From contig NZ_CP133319.1 of the NCBI RefSeq assembly GCF_038811545.1, positions 4,414,001 to 4,478,000 of the forward strand: 64,000 nucleotides of DNA, in the 5' to 3' direction. The notes under the pieces were generated by a model. The model was not told the origin of the DNA. It did no database searches and saw nothing but the letters and a program-made list of their open reading frames with translations. Of this stretch, positions 26,522 to 34,422 are shown in pieces (the stretch's first letter is position 1; each line of letters starts with the position of its first letter). Position numbers and translations under genes: made by a program. The stretch is from Rhodoligotrophos sp. CJ14 (GTDB taxonomy: Bacteria; Pseudomonadota; Alphaproteobacteria; Rhizobiales; Im1).

Positions 26522-27778
26522 CTATTCTGCAGGCACAGAGACCAGATGCCGCCGGTCCGCTTCGCGCAGCCTAAGCCTGCGCTCTTCCTCGATCATATAG
26601 TCGCGAGTAAGCGGCAGCGCGTGCTGGTTTCTGGTGAACTGGATTTGGAAATTGTTCATTCCCTGGAAACGGAAGGCCGTTTCCGAGGCTGCAAGATAGA
26701 AATCCCACATCCTGCAGAAACGCTCGTCATAAAGAGCTTTCGCCTTGTCCCAGCTCTGGACGAAACGCCGGCGCCATTCGCGCAAGGTTTCCGCGTAATG
26801 GAGCCTCAGGATCTCGATATCCGTGATGTAGAGCCGGCTGCGCTCGAGCACCGGCACCACTTCGGATAGTGCGGGAATGGCACCGCCCGGGAAGATGTAT
26901 TTCGCAATCCAGGGATTCGTCGCGCCTGGTCCGTCCGACCTGTTGATCGAATGCAGGACAGCGACGCCATCCTCCGTCAGGAGCTCACGAACCGCCTCGA
27001 AGAACTCGCGGTAATGTCCAATCCCCACATGCTCGAACATGCCAACCGAGACGATCCGGTCGAACTTGGATTTGAGGTGGCGGTAATCCTGCAAAAGAAA
27101 GCGGACGCGATCGGATAGGCCCCGATTGGCCGCCCGCTCGTTTGAAAGCTTGTACTGTTCCTCCGAAAGCGTGACGCCCGTGACGTCCACATCGGCGACC
27201 TCGGCGAGATAGAGGCCGAGCCCACCCCAACCCGAACCGATATCGAGCACCTTAAGGCCGGGCTTCAGGTGCAGCTTGGCCGCGATATGGCGCTTCTTGG
27301 CGAGCTGAGCCTCCTCTAGCGTGCTGGTGGGCTGCTCAAAATAGGCGCAGGAATATTGCCGGTCGCGATCGAGGAACAGGTCGTAGAGCGTGCCGTTCAG
27401 GTCATAGTGATGGGCAATGTTGCGCTGCGCCCGCCCAATGGGATTGTGCTGGTGGATCCGACGCATCCGATAGCGAAACTGCTCCCAGACATTCATCCAC
27501 TTGGGATAACGGCTCTGCTCTAGATTCCGGAGGACCAGTGCGAGGAAATCGTAGATGTCGCCCTGCTCCATGCGCAGGGTCCCATCCATATAAGCCTCGC
27601 CGAGATACAGCTCCGGGTTCACGGACAGCTTGCGATAGACCGATGGATCGGTGATGCGCACCACGACGGGGGTGCCTGTCGAATCCCCGAAAGTGTGGGA
27701 ATGCCCCCTGACATCGATCAGAACGAGAGTGCCCGTACGGACGATAAAGCCCAATACTCGCTTCAGGACGGCCAGCAC
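26522..27778 (-). CDS. cfa: Cyclopropane-fatty-acyl-phospholipid synthase family methyltransferase
   Basis: A 418-residue SAM-dependent enzyme that adds a methylene bridge to unsaturated acyl chains of membrane phospholipids. It shows the SAM motif LDIGSGWGGLGLYLA (about residues 178-192), the GVTLSEEQ segment, QDYR, FEHVG and, near the end, SWDKAKALYDERFCRMWDFYL and FQ.QFTR, all usual in CFA synthases. The start is GTG at 27778, supported by AAGGAG six bases upstream. It probably modifies membrane lipids in stationary phase or stress. The place between rplI and dnaB is unusual. Confidence 0.9.
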   Translation of the reverse strand: MLAVLKRVLGFIVRTGTLVLIDVRGHSHTFGDSTGTPVVVRITDPSVYRKLSVNPELYLGEAYMDGTLRMEQGDIYDFLALVLRNLEQSRYPKWMNVWEQFRYRMRRIHQHNPIGRAQRNIAHHYDLNGTLYDLFLDRDRQYSCAYFEQPTSTLEEAQLAKKRHIAAKLHLKPGLKVLDIGSGWGGLGLYLAEVADVDVTGVTLSEEQYKLSNERAANRGLSDRVRFLLQDYRHLKSKFDRIVSVGMFEHVGIGHYREFFEAVRELLTEDGVAVLHSINRSDGPGATNPWIAKYIFPGGAIPALSEVVPVLERSRLYITDIEILRLHYAETLREWRRRFVQSWDKAKALYDERFCRMWDFYLAASETAFRFQGMNNFQIQFTRNQHALPLTRDYMIEEERRLRLREADRRHLVSVPAE

Positions 27779-27944
27779 CCGATGCTCCTTCTCCAGCGCC
27801 GTGTGCCGTCGAAATCACGCCAGCAAGCTGGAGCAACTAGTTCAACCCCGCCAGCGATTTAATCATGTCATTCTTACAACGGCAACACGCCGGCTATGTC
27901 TAAATGTCAGGGCTGCCTAAACAAAATTGACGATCTGTAAAAGG

Positions 27945-27996
27945 CCTAAAAAATTCGACGACAGAGGGTCCGCGCCTGCACGAGGAGGCGCGGACC
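27945..27996 (-). terminator. Intrinsic terminator after rplI
   Basis: A perfect 11-bp stem (GGTCCGCGCCT at 27967-27977 with AGGCGCGGACC at 27986-27996, 8-base loop) begins seven bases after the rplI stop when read on the minus strand. A run of six T follows about 15 bases further. It would end the rpsF-rpsR-DUF2232-rplI transcript before the cyclopropane synthase gene. Confidence 0.75.
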
Positions 27997-28003
27997 GGAC
28001 GGG

Positions 28004-28594
28004 TCACTGTTCCTCGGTTGAGGCTGCAGCCTCCATCTCGTCCTCGTCAGCGGCAATCTCATCGAATCCTGCCGCTTCCATCGCAGCAAGCCGCTCATCA
28101 ACCGGAATGCTGAGATCTTCGCCCCGTGCCTGCGCGTCCGCCTCATCGGCCGATCGTGCCACATTGAGCGTAATGGTGACCGGCACCTCAGGATGCAGGG
28201 CCAGACGCACCGGGATCATGCCGATGGCCTTGATTGGCTGGTCGAGCACCACCTGGTTGCGGACGACCTCTTTGCCCGTCTCCTGTGACACGAGCTGCGC
28301 GATGTCGCGCGTGCTCACCGAGCCATAGAGCTGACCCGATTCGCCCGCCTGACGGATGACGACGAAGGTCTTGCCATTGATCGCAGCCGCATCCTGTTCG
28401 GCTTTCGATTTGCGCTCGGCATTGCGATGCTCGAGCACCTCGCGCTGGGCTTCGAACTGTTTCTTGTTCTCTTCGCTGGCCCGCAGCGCCTTGCCTTGGG
28501 GCAGGAGGTAGTTGCGCGCATAGCCATCACGCACCTTGACCACATCGCCCATCGCGCCGAGCTTTTCGACACGCTCGAGAAGGATCACATGCAT
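28004..28594 (-). CDS. rplI: 50S ribosomal protein L9
   Basis: A 196-residue ribosomal protein. The N-terminal domain ([33 protein letters not shown]) binds 23S rRNA, a long helix connects, and the C-terminal domain ends at about residue 150. An acidic tail of about 40 residues rich in Glu, Ala and Asp follows, as is common in alphaproteobacterial L9. AGGAG lies six bases before the ATG. It is the last gene of the S6-S18 operon, followed by a strong terminator. Confidence 0.96.
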   Translation of the reverse strand: MHVILLERVEKLGAMGDVVKVRDGYARNYLLPQGKALRASEENKKQFEAQREVLEHRNAERKSKAEQDAAAINGKTFVVIRQAGESGQLYGSVSTRDIAQLVSQETGKEVVRNQVVLDQPIKAIGMIPVRLALHPEVPVTITLNVARSADEADAQARGEDLSIPVDERLAAMEAAGFDEIAADEDEMEAAASTEEQ

Positions 28595-28640
28595 TGTATA
28601 CTCCTATTTTCCTTTTGATCTCAGGAATGAAAGTGACGGT

Positions 28641-29624
28641 TCACGTTGTCGATTGCGGTGGCCTGCTGCTGGGGCCTGACGCCGGCCGCATCAGCGTATG
28701 GGCGATGCCGAGCCCGGAGAGCGCCAAGACCACCAGCCAGTTGAAGACCAGCATGGTTGCATAGAGCACCCCGAGCAGCAGAGGACGCGACGTCATGCCC
28801 AGCGTGCGCTGGTGAATGGTCGCAAGACCCACAATGGCAAAGGCGGTCAGCAGCAGAGCCAGGAACACCTCGCCGATGAGCCCGATGAGGCCTGGTAGGA
28901 AGGCCGCAATGAGCGCCGCCAGTGGCGCAACTGCGGCTGTCCGCGGAAAGGTGAGGGCGCTGAACGGCGCCCAGGGGCGCAGGGTTCGCCCGGAAATCGA
29001 GACGATACGCGCGGCAAGGTAGAGATTGATCAGCGATGCGATCAGCCACAGGACGGCGGAGGCCGGCGGCATCAGCCTGATGAAGAGCTCGACCATTGCG
29101 GTTTTGTCCGCATTGCCGGTGTTGAGCTCATTCTGCAAGCCTGGCTGAGCATCGAGCATGCGGTTGAGCGCATCGCGCAGAACGCCGCGAAAGGCTTCGG
29201 CGGTAGGCCCCAGCATCAGCACGGTCGCAGTGATCAGCAGGCCGGCGATCAGCGCTGTCCAAAGCACCAGCCGGCCTTCCGGATAGAAATCGCGCCCGCC
29301 GGCGACCGGCGCGCCTTCATGGTCCACCGCCTCGCCGCTATCGCGCGACAACAAGGCGACATGGCTGATGATGATGGGGGCGATGCCGACGCTCAAGAGG
29401 AAGAGGAGCCCTGGCCTCAGCCCTGCGGCAAGCGCGATGGTGAGGGTGCCGGTTGCAGCACCGATGGCTGCGGTGAGGCTGCCCCAGCCCAGCCCTGCGA
29501 TGAACAGGGGCAGTGGCGCGAGATAAAGCAAAAGAATCGCCAGCAGCGAATAGCTGATGACGGTCGAATAAAGCGCTGCGGCCGCAAGACCGGCCCCAAT
29601 GCCGATGAGGAACGTGTTCTGCAT
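28641..29624 (-). CDS. DUF2232 membrane protein
   Basis: A protein of about 327 residues with around eight membrane spans, from the N-terminal MQNTFLIGIGAGLAAAALY onward, with a PLPLFIAGLGWG segment near residue 38. I chose the ATG at 29624, since the longer reading adds 16 polar residues with no support. It lies between rpsR and rplI, the standard place of this family in alphaproteobacteria. The family is related in shape to YybS and to substrate-specific components of transporters, but its function is unknown. Confidence 0.82.
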   Translation of the reverse strand: MQNTFLIGIGAGLAAAALYSTVISYSLLAILLLYLAPLPLFIAGLGWGSLTAAIGAATGTLTIALAAGLRPGLLFLLSVGIAPIIISHVALLSRDSGEAVDHEGAPVAGGRDFYPEGRLVLWTALIAGLLITATVLMLGPTAEAFRGVLRDALNRMLDAQPGLQNELNTGNADKTAMVELFIRLMPPASAVLWLIASLINLYLAARIVSISGRTLRPWAPFSALTFPRTAAVAPLAALIAAFLPGLIGLIGEVFLALLLTAFAIVGLATIHQRTLGMTSRPLLLGVLYATMLVFNWLVVLALSGLGIAHTLMRPASGPSSRPPQSTT

Positions 29625-29696
29625 AATGGCTGTCCCGCTGATGCGGTTAGAGGCGGTGATCCACCGCCCCAACCTAGTCCGTTCTGCGCTGCTTGC

Positions 29697-29939
29697 TTAC
29701 TTGATCACGTAAGGCAACAGCCCGAGGAAGCGCGCACGCTTCACCGCTTTGGCGAGTTCCCGCTGCCGCTTGGCGGAGACCGCCGTGATCCGGCTTGGCA
29801 CGATTTTGCCGCGTTCGGAAACGAAGCGCTGCAGCAGGCGGACATCCTTATAGTCGATGATGGGCGCATTGGCACCGGAGAACGGGCAGGTCTTGCGGCG
29901 CCGGAAGAATGGCCGACGGGCCTGAGCTTGCGTGGACAT
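29697..29939 (-). CDS. rpsR: 30S ribosomal protein S18
   Basis: An 80-residue ribosomal protein that pairs with S6 on the small-subunit platform. The sequence shows [29 protein letters not shown] and [25 protein letters not shown] in the usual order. The start overlaps the rpsF stop by one base (TAATG), a sign of coupled translation that keeps S6 and S18 equal. Confidence 0.97.
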   Translation of the reverse strand: MSTQAQARRPFFRRRKTCPFSGANAPIIDYKDVRLLQRFVSERGKIVPSRITAVSAKRQRELAKAVKRARFLGLLPYVIK

Positions 29940-30394
29940 TAGAGGGCCTCCTCACGGCTGCGACCAGACTCAACCCCGTCGCGACCGCGCGGCCGAGGTC
30001 CATCACGAAAACCACCGTCACGCCCGCCGCGTCCACCGCGCGGGCCACGCTCGTCGCGATCATCCCGGCTGGAGCGGGCGCGCATCATCGCCGACGGACC
30101 GGTCTCGTGCTCGTCGACCTTGAGCGTGAGAAACCGGACGATGTCTTCGTTGATCTTCATCTGGCGTTCCATCTCGGCCACCGCCGCATGGGGCGCCTCG
30201 ATATTCATCAGAGTGTAATGCGCCTTACGATTCTTCTTGATGCGGTAGGCGACGGGACGAAGACCCCAATACTCAACCTTGCCGACCGATCCGCCATTCT
30301 CTTGGATGACGGTTTTGAACTGCTCGGTCAGGGCCTCGACCTGTGCGTTGGAGGCATCCTGCCGAACCATGAAAATGTGCTCATATAACGCCAT
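29939..30394 (-). CDS. rpsF: 30S ribosomal protein S6
   Basis: A 151-residue ribosomal protein. I chose the ATG at 30394, giving [13 protein letters not shown], the family N-terminus; a TTG three codons earlier is also in frame. The ferredoxin-like core runs to about residue 100 and contains [18 protein letters not shown]. An Arg-, Asp- and Gly-rich tail of about 50 residues (for example [13 protein letters not shown]) follows, longer than in Escherichia coli. First gene of the S6-S18-DUF2232-L9 operon. The leader holds a hairpin that may bind the S6-S18 dimer. Confidence 0.96.
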   Translation of the reverse strand: MALYEHIFMVRQDASNAQVEALTEQFKTVIQENGGSVGKVEYWGLRPVAYRIKKNRKAHYTLMNIEAPHAAVAEMERQMKINEDIVRFLTLKVDEHETGPSAMMRARSSRDDRDERGPRGGRGGRDGGFRDGPRPRGRDGVESGRSREEAL

Positions 30395-30747
30395 GGGCGC
30401 CAAGCCTTTCCCTTAAGGTTCGCGTTGCGCGAGCATATCCGGCGCTGAGCCTCCCCTGAGCCCTTTGCGGAAAGGCTCAAGACACGGACCTCAAAGAAGC
30501 GGAGACACGGGGAGCATGCTCTTAAAGCCGCCGCGCCCCCTGTGGGGGCACAGCCTCCCGTTCAGCCTCCAACCGGAGCTGCCACGTGCCCGGCATATAA
30601 AGCCATTGGCCGCGCGCGGCAAGAGCCTTGCCCGGTTGAGCCAGTGAATTGTGCCTATCCACAGCTGTCCCGCGGGTGCCGTTTGTCTTGACAGCGTGCT
30701 TCGCTCATGATTGCTGCCGCGGCATCTGTTAAGCAAGCGATGTGGTG
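30395..30747. other. Divergent control region rpsF/fabD
   Basis: A 353-base gap separates the two divergent operons and must hold both promoters. On the plus strand CTTGACA (30687-30693) could be a -35 box for fabD, but its -10 partner is poor. A one-mismatch DnaA-box-like nonamer is at 30655-30663. Apart from the rpsF leader hairpin I see no other structure. Confidence 0.4.
30457..30479 (-). promoter_or_regulatory. Hairpin with CCG loop in the rpsF leader
   Basis: On the minus strand TGAGCC-TTT pairs with AAA-G-GGCTCA around a CCGC loop, about 60 bases before the rpsF start. In several bacteria the S6-S18 dimer represses its own operon by binding a leader structure that presents CCG. The position and loop fit, but the fold of this short element is only suggestive. 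Confidence 0.4.
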
Positions 30748-31689
30748 ATGACAACAGCTCTCACTTTTCCTGGGCAGGGCAGCCAGCAGGTTGGCATGGG
30801 GCGTGCCTTGGCTCAGGCCATACCGGCCAGCAGGGCCGTCTTCGAAGAAGTGGACGAAGCCTTGGGCCAGTCCTTGTCCCGTTTGATGTGGGAAGGGCCC
30901 GAGGATCAGCTGACCCTGACCGAGAACGCGCAGCCCGCATTGCTTGCCGTTTCCATGGCGGCCTTGCGCGCGCTCGAGGACGAGGCCGGGCTCGTGATTG
31001 CCCGTGACGTTGCCTTCGTCGCTGGTCACTCGCTGGGAGAATATTCCGCTCTGACCGCGGCCGGTAGCTTCTCGCTCGCCGATGCCGCCCGCCTGTTGCG
31101 GCTCCGCGGTCAGGCGATGCAGCGCGCCGTGCCGGTAGGGATGGGCGCAATGGCAGCATTGCTCGGGCTGAATCTTGATCCCGTGCGCGAGATCGCCGCG
31201 GAAGCAGGCAGCCATGAGGTTCAGATTGCCAATGACAACGGCCCTGGCCAGGTGGTGATCAGCGGGGCGAAGCAAGCGGTCGAGCGCGCCGTGGCCATCG
31301 CCAAGGAGCGCGGTGCCAAGCGTGCGATCATGCTGCCGGTAAGCGCGCCCTTTCATTGCAGTCTGATGCAGCCCGCCGCTGAGATCATGCGCGACGCACT
31401 GGCAGACACCGATATTCAGCCGCCAGTCGTTCCGCTGGTCGCCAACGTGACTGCGAGTTCGCTGGAGACCGTTGCCGAGATCCGCAGCCGTCTCACCGAA
31501 CAGGTTACCGGCACCGTGCGCTGGCGCGAATCGGTGGCCTATATGGCGGATCACGGTGTCGACCGGTTCTGCGAGCTCGGCGCCGGCAAGGTCTTGACCG
31601 GCCTTGCCAAGCGGATTGCGCCAGCCGCTCAGGCCTTTGCAGTGGGCTCGCCGGAGGACGTCGCGAACTTCACCGTCAGCGCTGGCTGA
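30748..31689 (+). CDS. fabD: Malonyl-CoA:ACP acyltransferase
   Basis: A 313-residue enzyme that loads malonyl onto acyl carrier protein. It opens with ALTFPGQGSQQVGMG; the nucleophile Ser is in AGHSLGEYSAL (about residue 93), the partner Arg lies in LRLRGQAMQ, and the catalytic His is in SAPFHCSLM (about residue 202). Two GTG codons precede the ATG at 30748 in frame; ATG gives the family N-terminus. First gene of the fabD-fabG-acpP-fabF cluster, 25 bases ahead of fabG. Confidence 0.95.
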   Translation: MTTALTFPGQGSQQVGMGRALAQAIPASRAVFEEVDEALGQSLSRLMWEGPEDQLTLTENAQPALLAVSMAALRALEDEAGLVIARDVAFVAGHSLGEYSALTAAGSFSLADAARLLRLRGQAMQRAVPVGMGAMAALLGLNLDPVREIAAEAGSHEVQIANDNGPGQVVISGAKQAVERAVAIAKERGAKRAIMLPVSAPFHCSLMQPAAEIMRDALADTDIQPPVVPLVANVTASSLETVAEIRSRLTEQVTGTVRWRESVAYMADHGVDRFCELGAGKVLTGLAKRIAPAAQAFAVGSPEDVANFTVSAG

Positions 31690-31714
31690 CGGGGCAGATC
31701 TGAGGAGACGAGGG

Positions 31715-32452
31715 ATGTTCGACCTGACCGGCAAGACCGCGCTGGTGACCGGTGCGACTGGCGGCATTGGTGCCGCCATCGCGCGGGTTCTTCACGCGCA
31801 GGGGGCAACGGTGCTGCTCTCCGGCACCCGTGAGGAGCGGCTTAAAGCGTTGAGCGACGAGCTGGGGCAGCGCAGTCATGTCCTTGCCTGCGACCTGGGC
31901 GATCCTCAGCAGGTCGAGACATTGGTGCCGCAAGCGGAAGCACAGCTCGGCCATCTCGATATCCTTGTGAACAATGCCGGCCTGACCCGTGACAACCTTG
32001 CGATTCGCATGAAGGACGAGGATTGGCAGAAGGTGATCGAGGTTAATCTGACCGCGGCGTTCCGCCTGTCGCGGTCGGCCTTGAAGGGCATGATGAAGCG
32101 CCGCTTTGGCCGCATCATCTCGATCACCTCGGTTGTTGGCACCACCGGCAATGCGGGCCAGGCGAATTATGCCGCCTCGAAAGCCGGTATGGTCGGGCTG
32201 ACCAAGGCGCTCGCCCAGGAAGTTGCAAGCCGCGGCATCACGGTGAACTGCGTTGCCCCGGGCTTTATAGAGACGGCCATGACCGACGCGCTCAATGATC
32301 GCCAGCGTGAGGGGATCCTCGGCTCCATTCCGGCTGGGCGTATGGGCGCGCCTGAAGAAATAGCCGCTGCCGTACTTTATCTCGCCAGCAATGAGGCCGG
32401 TTATGTTACCGGGCAGACGCTGCACGTAAATGGTGGTATGGCGATGATCTGA
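31715..32452 (+). CDS. fabG: 3-oxoacyl-ACP reductase
   Basis: A 245-residue NADPH-dependent SDR that reduces 3-oxoacyl-ACP in fatty acid elongation. The start at 31715 has AGGAG seven bases upstream. Motifs are TGATGGIG (about residues 12-19), NNAG (about 86), the Ser in ISITSVVG and YAASKAG, and the end VTGQTLHVNGGM. Length and position between fabD and acpP separate it from the two other SDR genes of the window, which lack this context. Confidence 0.96.
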   Translation: MFDLTGKTALVTGATGGIGAAIARVLHAQGATVLLSGTREERLKALSDELGQRSHVLACDLGDPQQVETLVPQAEAQLGHLDILVNNAGLTRDNLAIRMKDEDWQKVIEVNLTAAFRLSRSALKGMMKRRFGRIISITSVVGTTGNAGQANYAASKAGMVGLTKALAQEVASRGITVNCVAPGFIETAMTDALNDRQREGILGSIPAGRMGAPEEIAAAVLYLASNEAGYVTGQTLHVNGGMAMI

Positions 32453-32517
32453 GAGGGGATTTGATTCCTTTGGCTGCATCACGCGTTTGTCTTGGGACAA
32501 GCTGAGAGCGTCGCTGT

Positions 32518-32546
32518 CTTGGCTCTTGGTGAAGCAGTAAACTATG
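32518..32546 (+). promoter_or_regulatory. Candidate promoter for acpP
   Basis: CTTGGC (32518-32523), a 17-base spacer and ACTATG (32541-32546) resemble the alphaproteobacterial housekeeping pattern CTTGAC-N17-CTATAT. It lies about 170 bases before acpP in a 261-base gap after fabG and would allow extra acyl carrier protein synthesis. The leader would be about 160 bases. Confidence 0.45.
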
Positions 32547-32713
32547 TGTTAGGAAGCCAACGGCTCCGTAGCGGGCCGTGGCAGTCAGAACTGGGTCTCG
32601 AGACGATACTCGATCGTTCGCGAGCTGGGGAAATCAATGTGCACCTGCCTGAGGCGGGCAGGATTTTCAACGGGTGCCAACGACGCCGCACCGGGAAACT
32701 AAGGAAACTGAAT

Positions 32714-32950
32714 ATGAGTGATGTCGCTGAACGGGTTAAGAAGATCGTCGTAGAGCATTTGGGCGTCGAGCCTGACAAGGTGACCGAGGACGCGAGCTTT
32801 ATCGATGATCTCGGCGCGGACAGCCTCGACACGGTCGAGTTGGTCATGGCCTTCGAGGAAGAGTTCGGCATCGAGATTCCCGATGACGCGGCCGAGACGA
32901 TCCAGACGGTCGGTGATGCCGTCAACTTTATCAAGAAGAGCGCCGCCTGA
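32714..32950 (+). CDS. acpP: Acyl carrier protein
   Basis: A 78-residue acidic carrier of growing acyl chains. The phosphopantetheine is attached to Ser37 in [15 protein letters not shown]. Helix I ([15 protein letters not shown]) and the acidic recognition helix ([14 protein letters not shown]) are typical. AAGGA lies eight bases before the ATG. The long leader with its own candidate promoter suits the high level of this protein. Confidence 0.97.
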   Translation: MSDVAERVKKIVVEHLGVEPDKVTEDASFIDDLGADSLDTVELVMAFEEEFGIEIPDDAAETIQTVGDAVNFIKKSAA

Positions 32951-33102
32951 GCGAAGACATGGCTGACGCCAGCTCGGCCACGTGCCAGGGCTGGCGCGGC
33001 GGGACTGGCGCACACCGAACAGGCTGAATGGTCCGGTCCGCAGATCCCGTCAGGCGGAATGCTTTGCCGGCCGCCGCAAATGTAGGGAAACCCAAGCAGG
33101 GC

Positions 33103-34368
33103 ATGCGCAGAGTCGTAGTTACCGGAACGGGAATGGTTTCGCCGTTGGGATCCGGCGTCGAGACCACTTGGCAGCGTTTGATCGCCGGGCAATCTGGCGC
33201 CGGGCCGATCACCAAGTTCGATGCGAGCGACATGTCGACTCGTATCGCCTGCGAGGTTCCGATCGGAGACGGGCAGGACGGCACCTTCAATCCTGACCAG
33301 TGGATGGAGCCGCGTGAGCAGCGCCGCTATGATGAGTTTATTCTCTTCGCGGTGGCAGCGGCCAAGCAGGCTGTCGAGGATTCCGGCTGGAAGCCCACTG
33401 AGTACGAGGACCAGATCAGGACCGGCGTCATGGTCGGCTCCGGCATCGGTGGCTTGCCGGGCATCGAAGAGATGTCGCTGGTGCTCGCCGAAAAGGGACC
33501 GCGTCGTGTTGGTCCGTTCTTCATTCCGGGACGGCTGATCAATCTGGCCTCTGGTGTGATCTCCATCGAGCACGGCTTCAAGGGACCGAATCATGCGGTG
33601 GTCACCGCTTGTTCCACCGGTGCCCATGCCATTGGTGATGCTTCACGGCTCATCATGCTCGGCGATGCGGATGTGATGGTTGCGGGCGGCACCGAAGCTG
33701 CGATCTCCAGGCTCGGCGTGGCCGGTTTCATTGCCTGCAAGGCACTCTCGTCTCACTTCAACGATGAGCCCCAGCGTGCATCGAGGCCCTATGACGCGGC
33801 CCGTGATGGCTTCGTGATGGGCGAGGGCGCAGGTGTTGTCGTGCTGGAGGAGCTCGAGCACGCCAAAGCCCGTGGCGCCAAGATCTATGCCGAGATCATC
33901 GGTTATGGCATGTCGGGTGATGCATACCATGTCACCGCGCCGGCGGAGGATGGCGATGGGGCCTACCGGTCGATGAAGGCGGCGATGGACCGCGCCGGCG
34001 TGAGCCCCTCTGAGATCGACTATGTGAACGCGCATGGCACATCGACCCCCCTCGGTGATGAGATCGAATTGCGGGCGGTCGAACGGCTGTTCGGCAATGC
34101 GGCCAGCAAGCTCGCCATGTCGTCCACCAAGTCTGCAATCGGCCATCTCCTGGGTGCGGCGGGGGCGGTCGAGGCGATCTTCGGCATGCTCGCGATCCGT
34201 GACAATATCGTGCCGCCGACACTCAATCTTGACAATCCGTCGGTGGAAACACCTATCGACCTGGTGCCGCACGAGGCCAAATCGAAGCAGGTGGACACTA
34301 TATTGTCCAATTCCTTTGGTTTTGGTGGAACCAACGCTTCGCTAATCTTTAGGCGGTATAGCGAATAG
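33103..34368 (+). CDS. fabF: 3-oxoacyl-ACP synthase II
   Basis: A 421-residue condensing enzyme that elongates acyl-ACP with malonyl-ACP and adjusts unsaturated chain length. The start MRRVVVTGTGMVSPLG is the family N-terminus; upstream in-frame codons add a Pro/Arg-rich stretch without support. The Cys-His-His triad is visible: Cys in VTACSTGAHA, His in VNAHGTSTPLGD and His in KSAIGHLLGAAGA. Last fab gene of the cluster, followed by mltG. Confidence 0.95.
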   Translation: MRRVVVTGTGMVSPLGSGVETTWQRLIAGQSGAGPITKFDASDMSTRIACEVPIGDGQDGTFNPDQWMEPREQRRYDEFILFAVAAAKQAVEDSGWKPTEYEDQIRTGVMVGSGIGGLPGIEEMSLVLAEKGPRRVGPFFIPGRLINLASGVISIEHGFKGPNHAVVTACSTGAHAIGDASRLIMLGDADVMVAGGTEAAISRLGVAGFIACKALSSHFNDEPQRASRPYDAARDGFVMGEGAGVVVLEELEHAKARGAKIYAEIIGYGMSGDAYHVTAPAEDGDGAYRSMKAAMDRAGVSPSEIDYVNAHGTSTPLGDEIELRAVERLFGNAASKLAMSSTKSAIGHLLGAAGAVEAIFGMLAIRDNIVPPTLNLDNPSVETPIDLVPHEAKSKQVDTILSNSFGFGGTNASLIFRRYSE

Positions 34369-34422
34369 TATCGGCGACCCGCGTGGCCGATAGGTACGGG
34401 TAGCGGTTTCGGACACGAGAGG

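Noticed and set aside
26352-30663. DnaA-box-like nonamers near dnaB and before fabD as a replication origin
   Set aside because: Only two isolated one-mismatch boxes 4 kb apart, no cluster, no AT-rich unwinding region, and no dnaA, parA or hemE neighbour.
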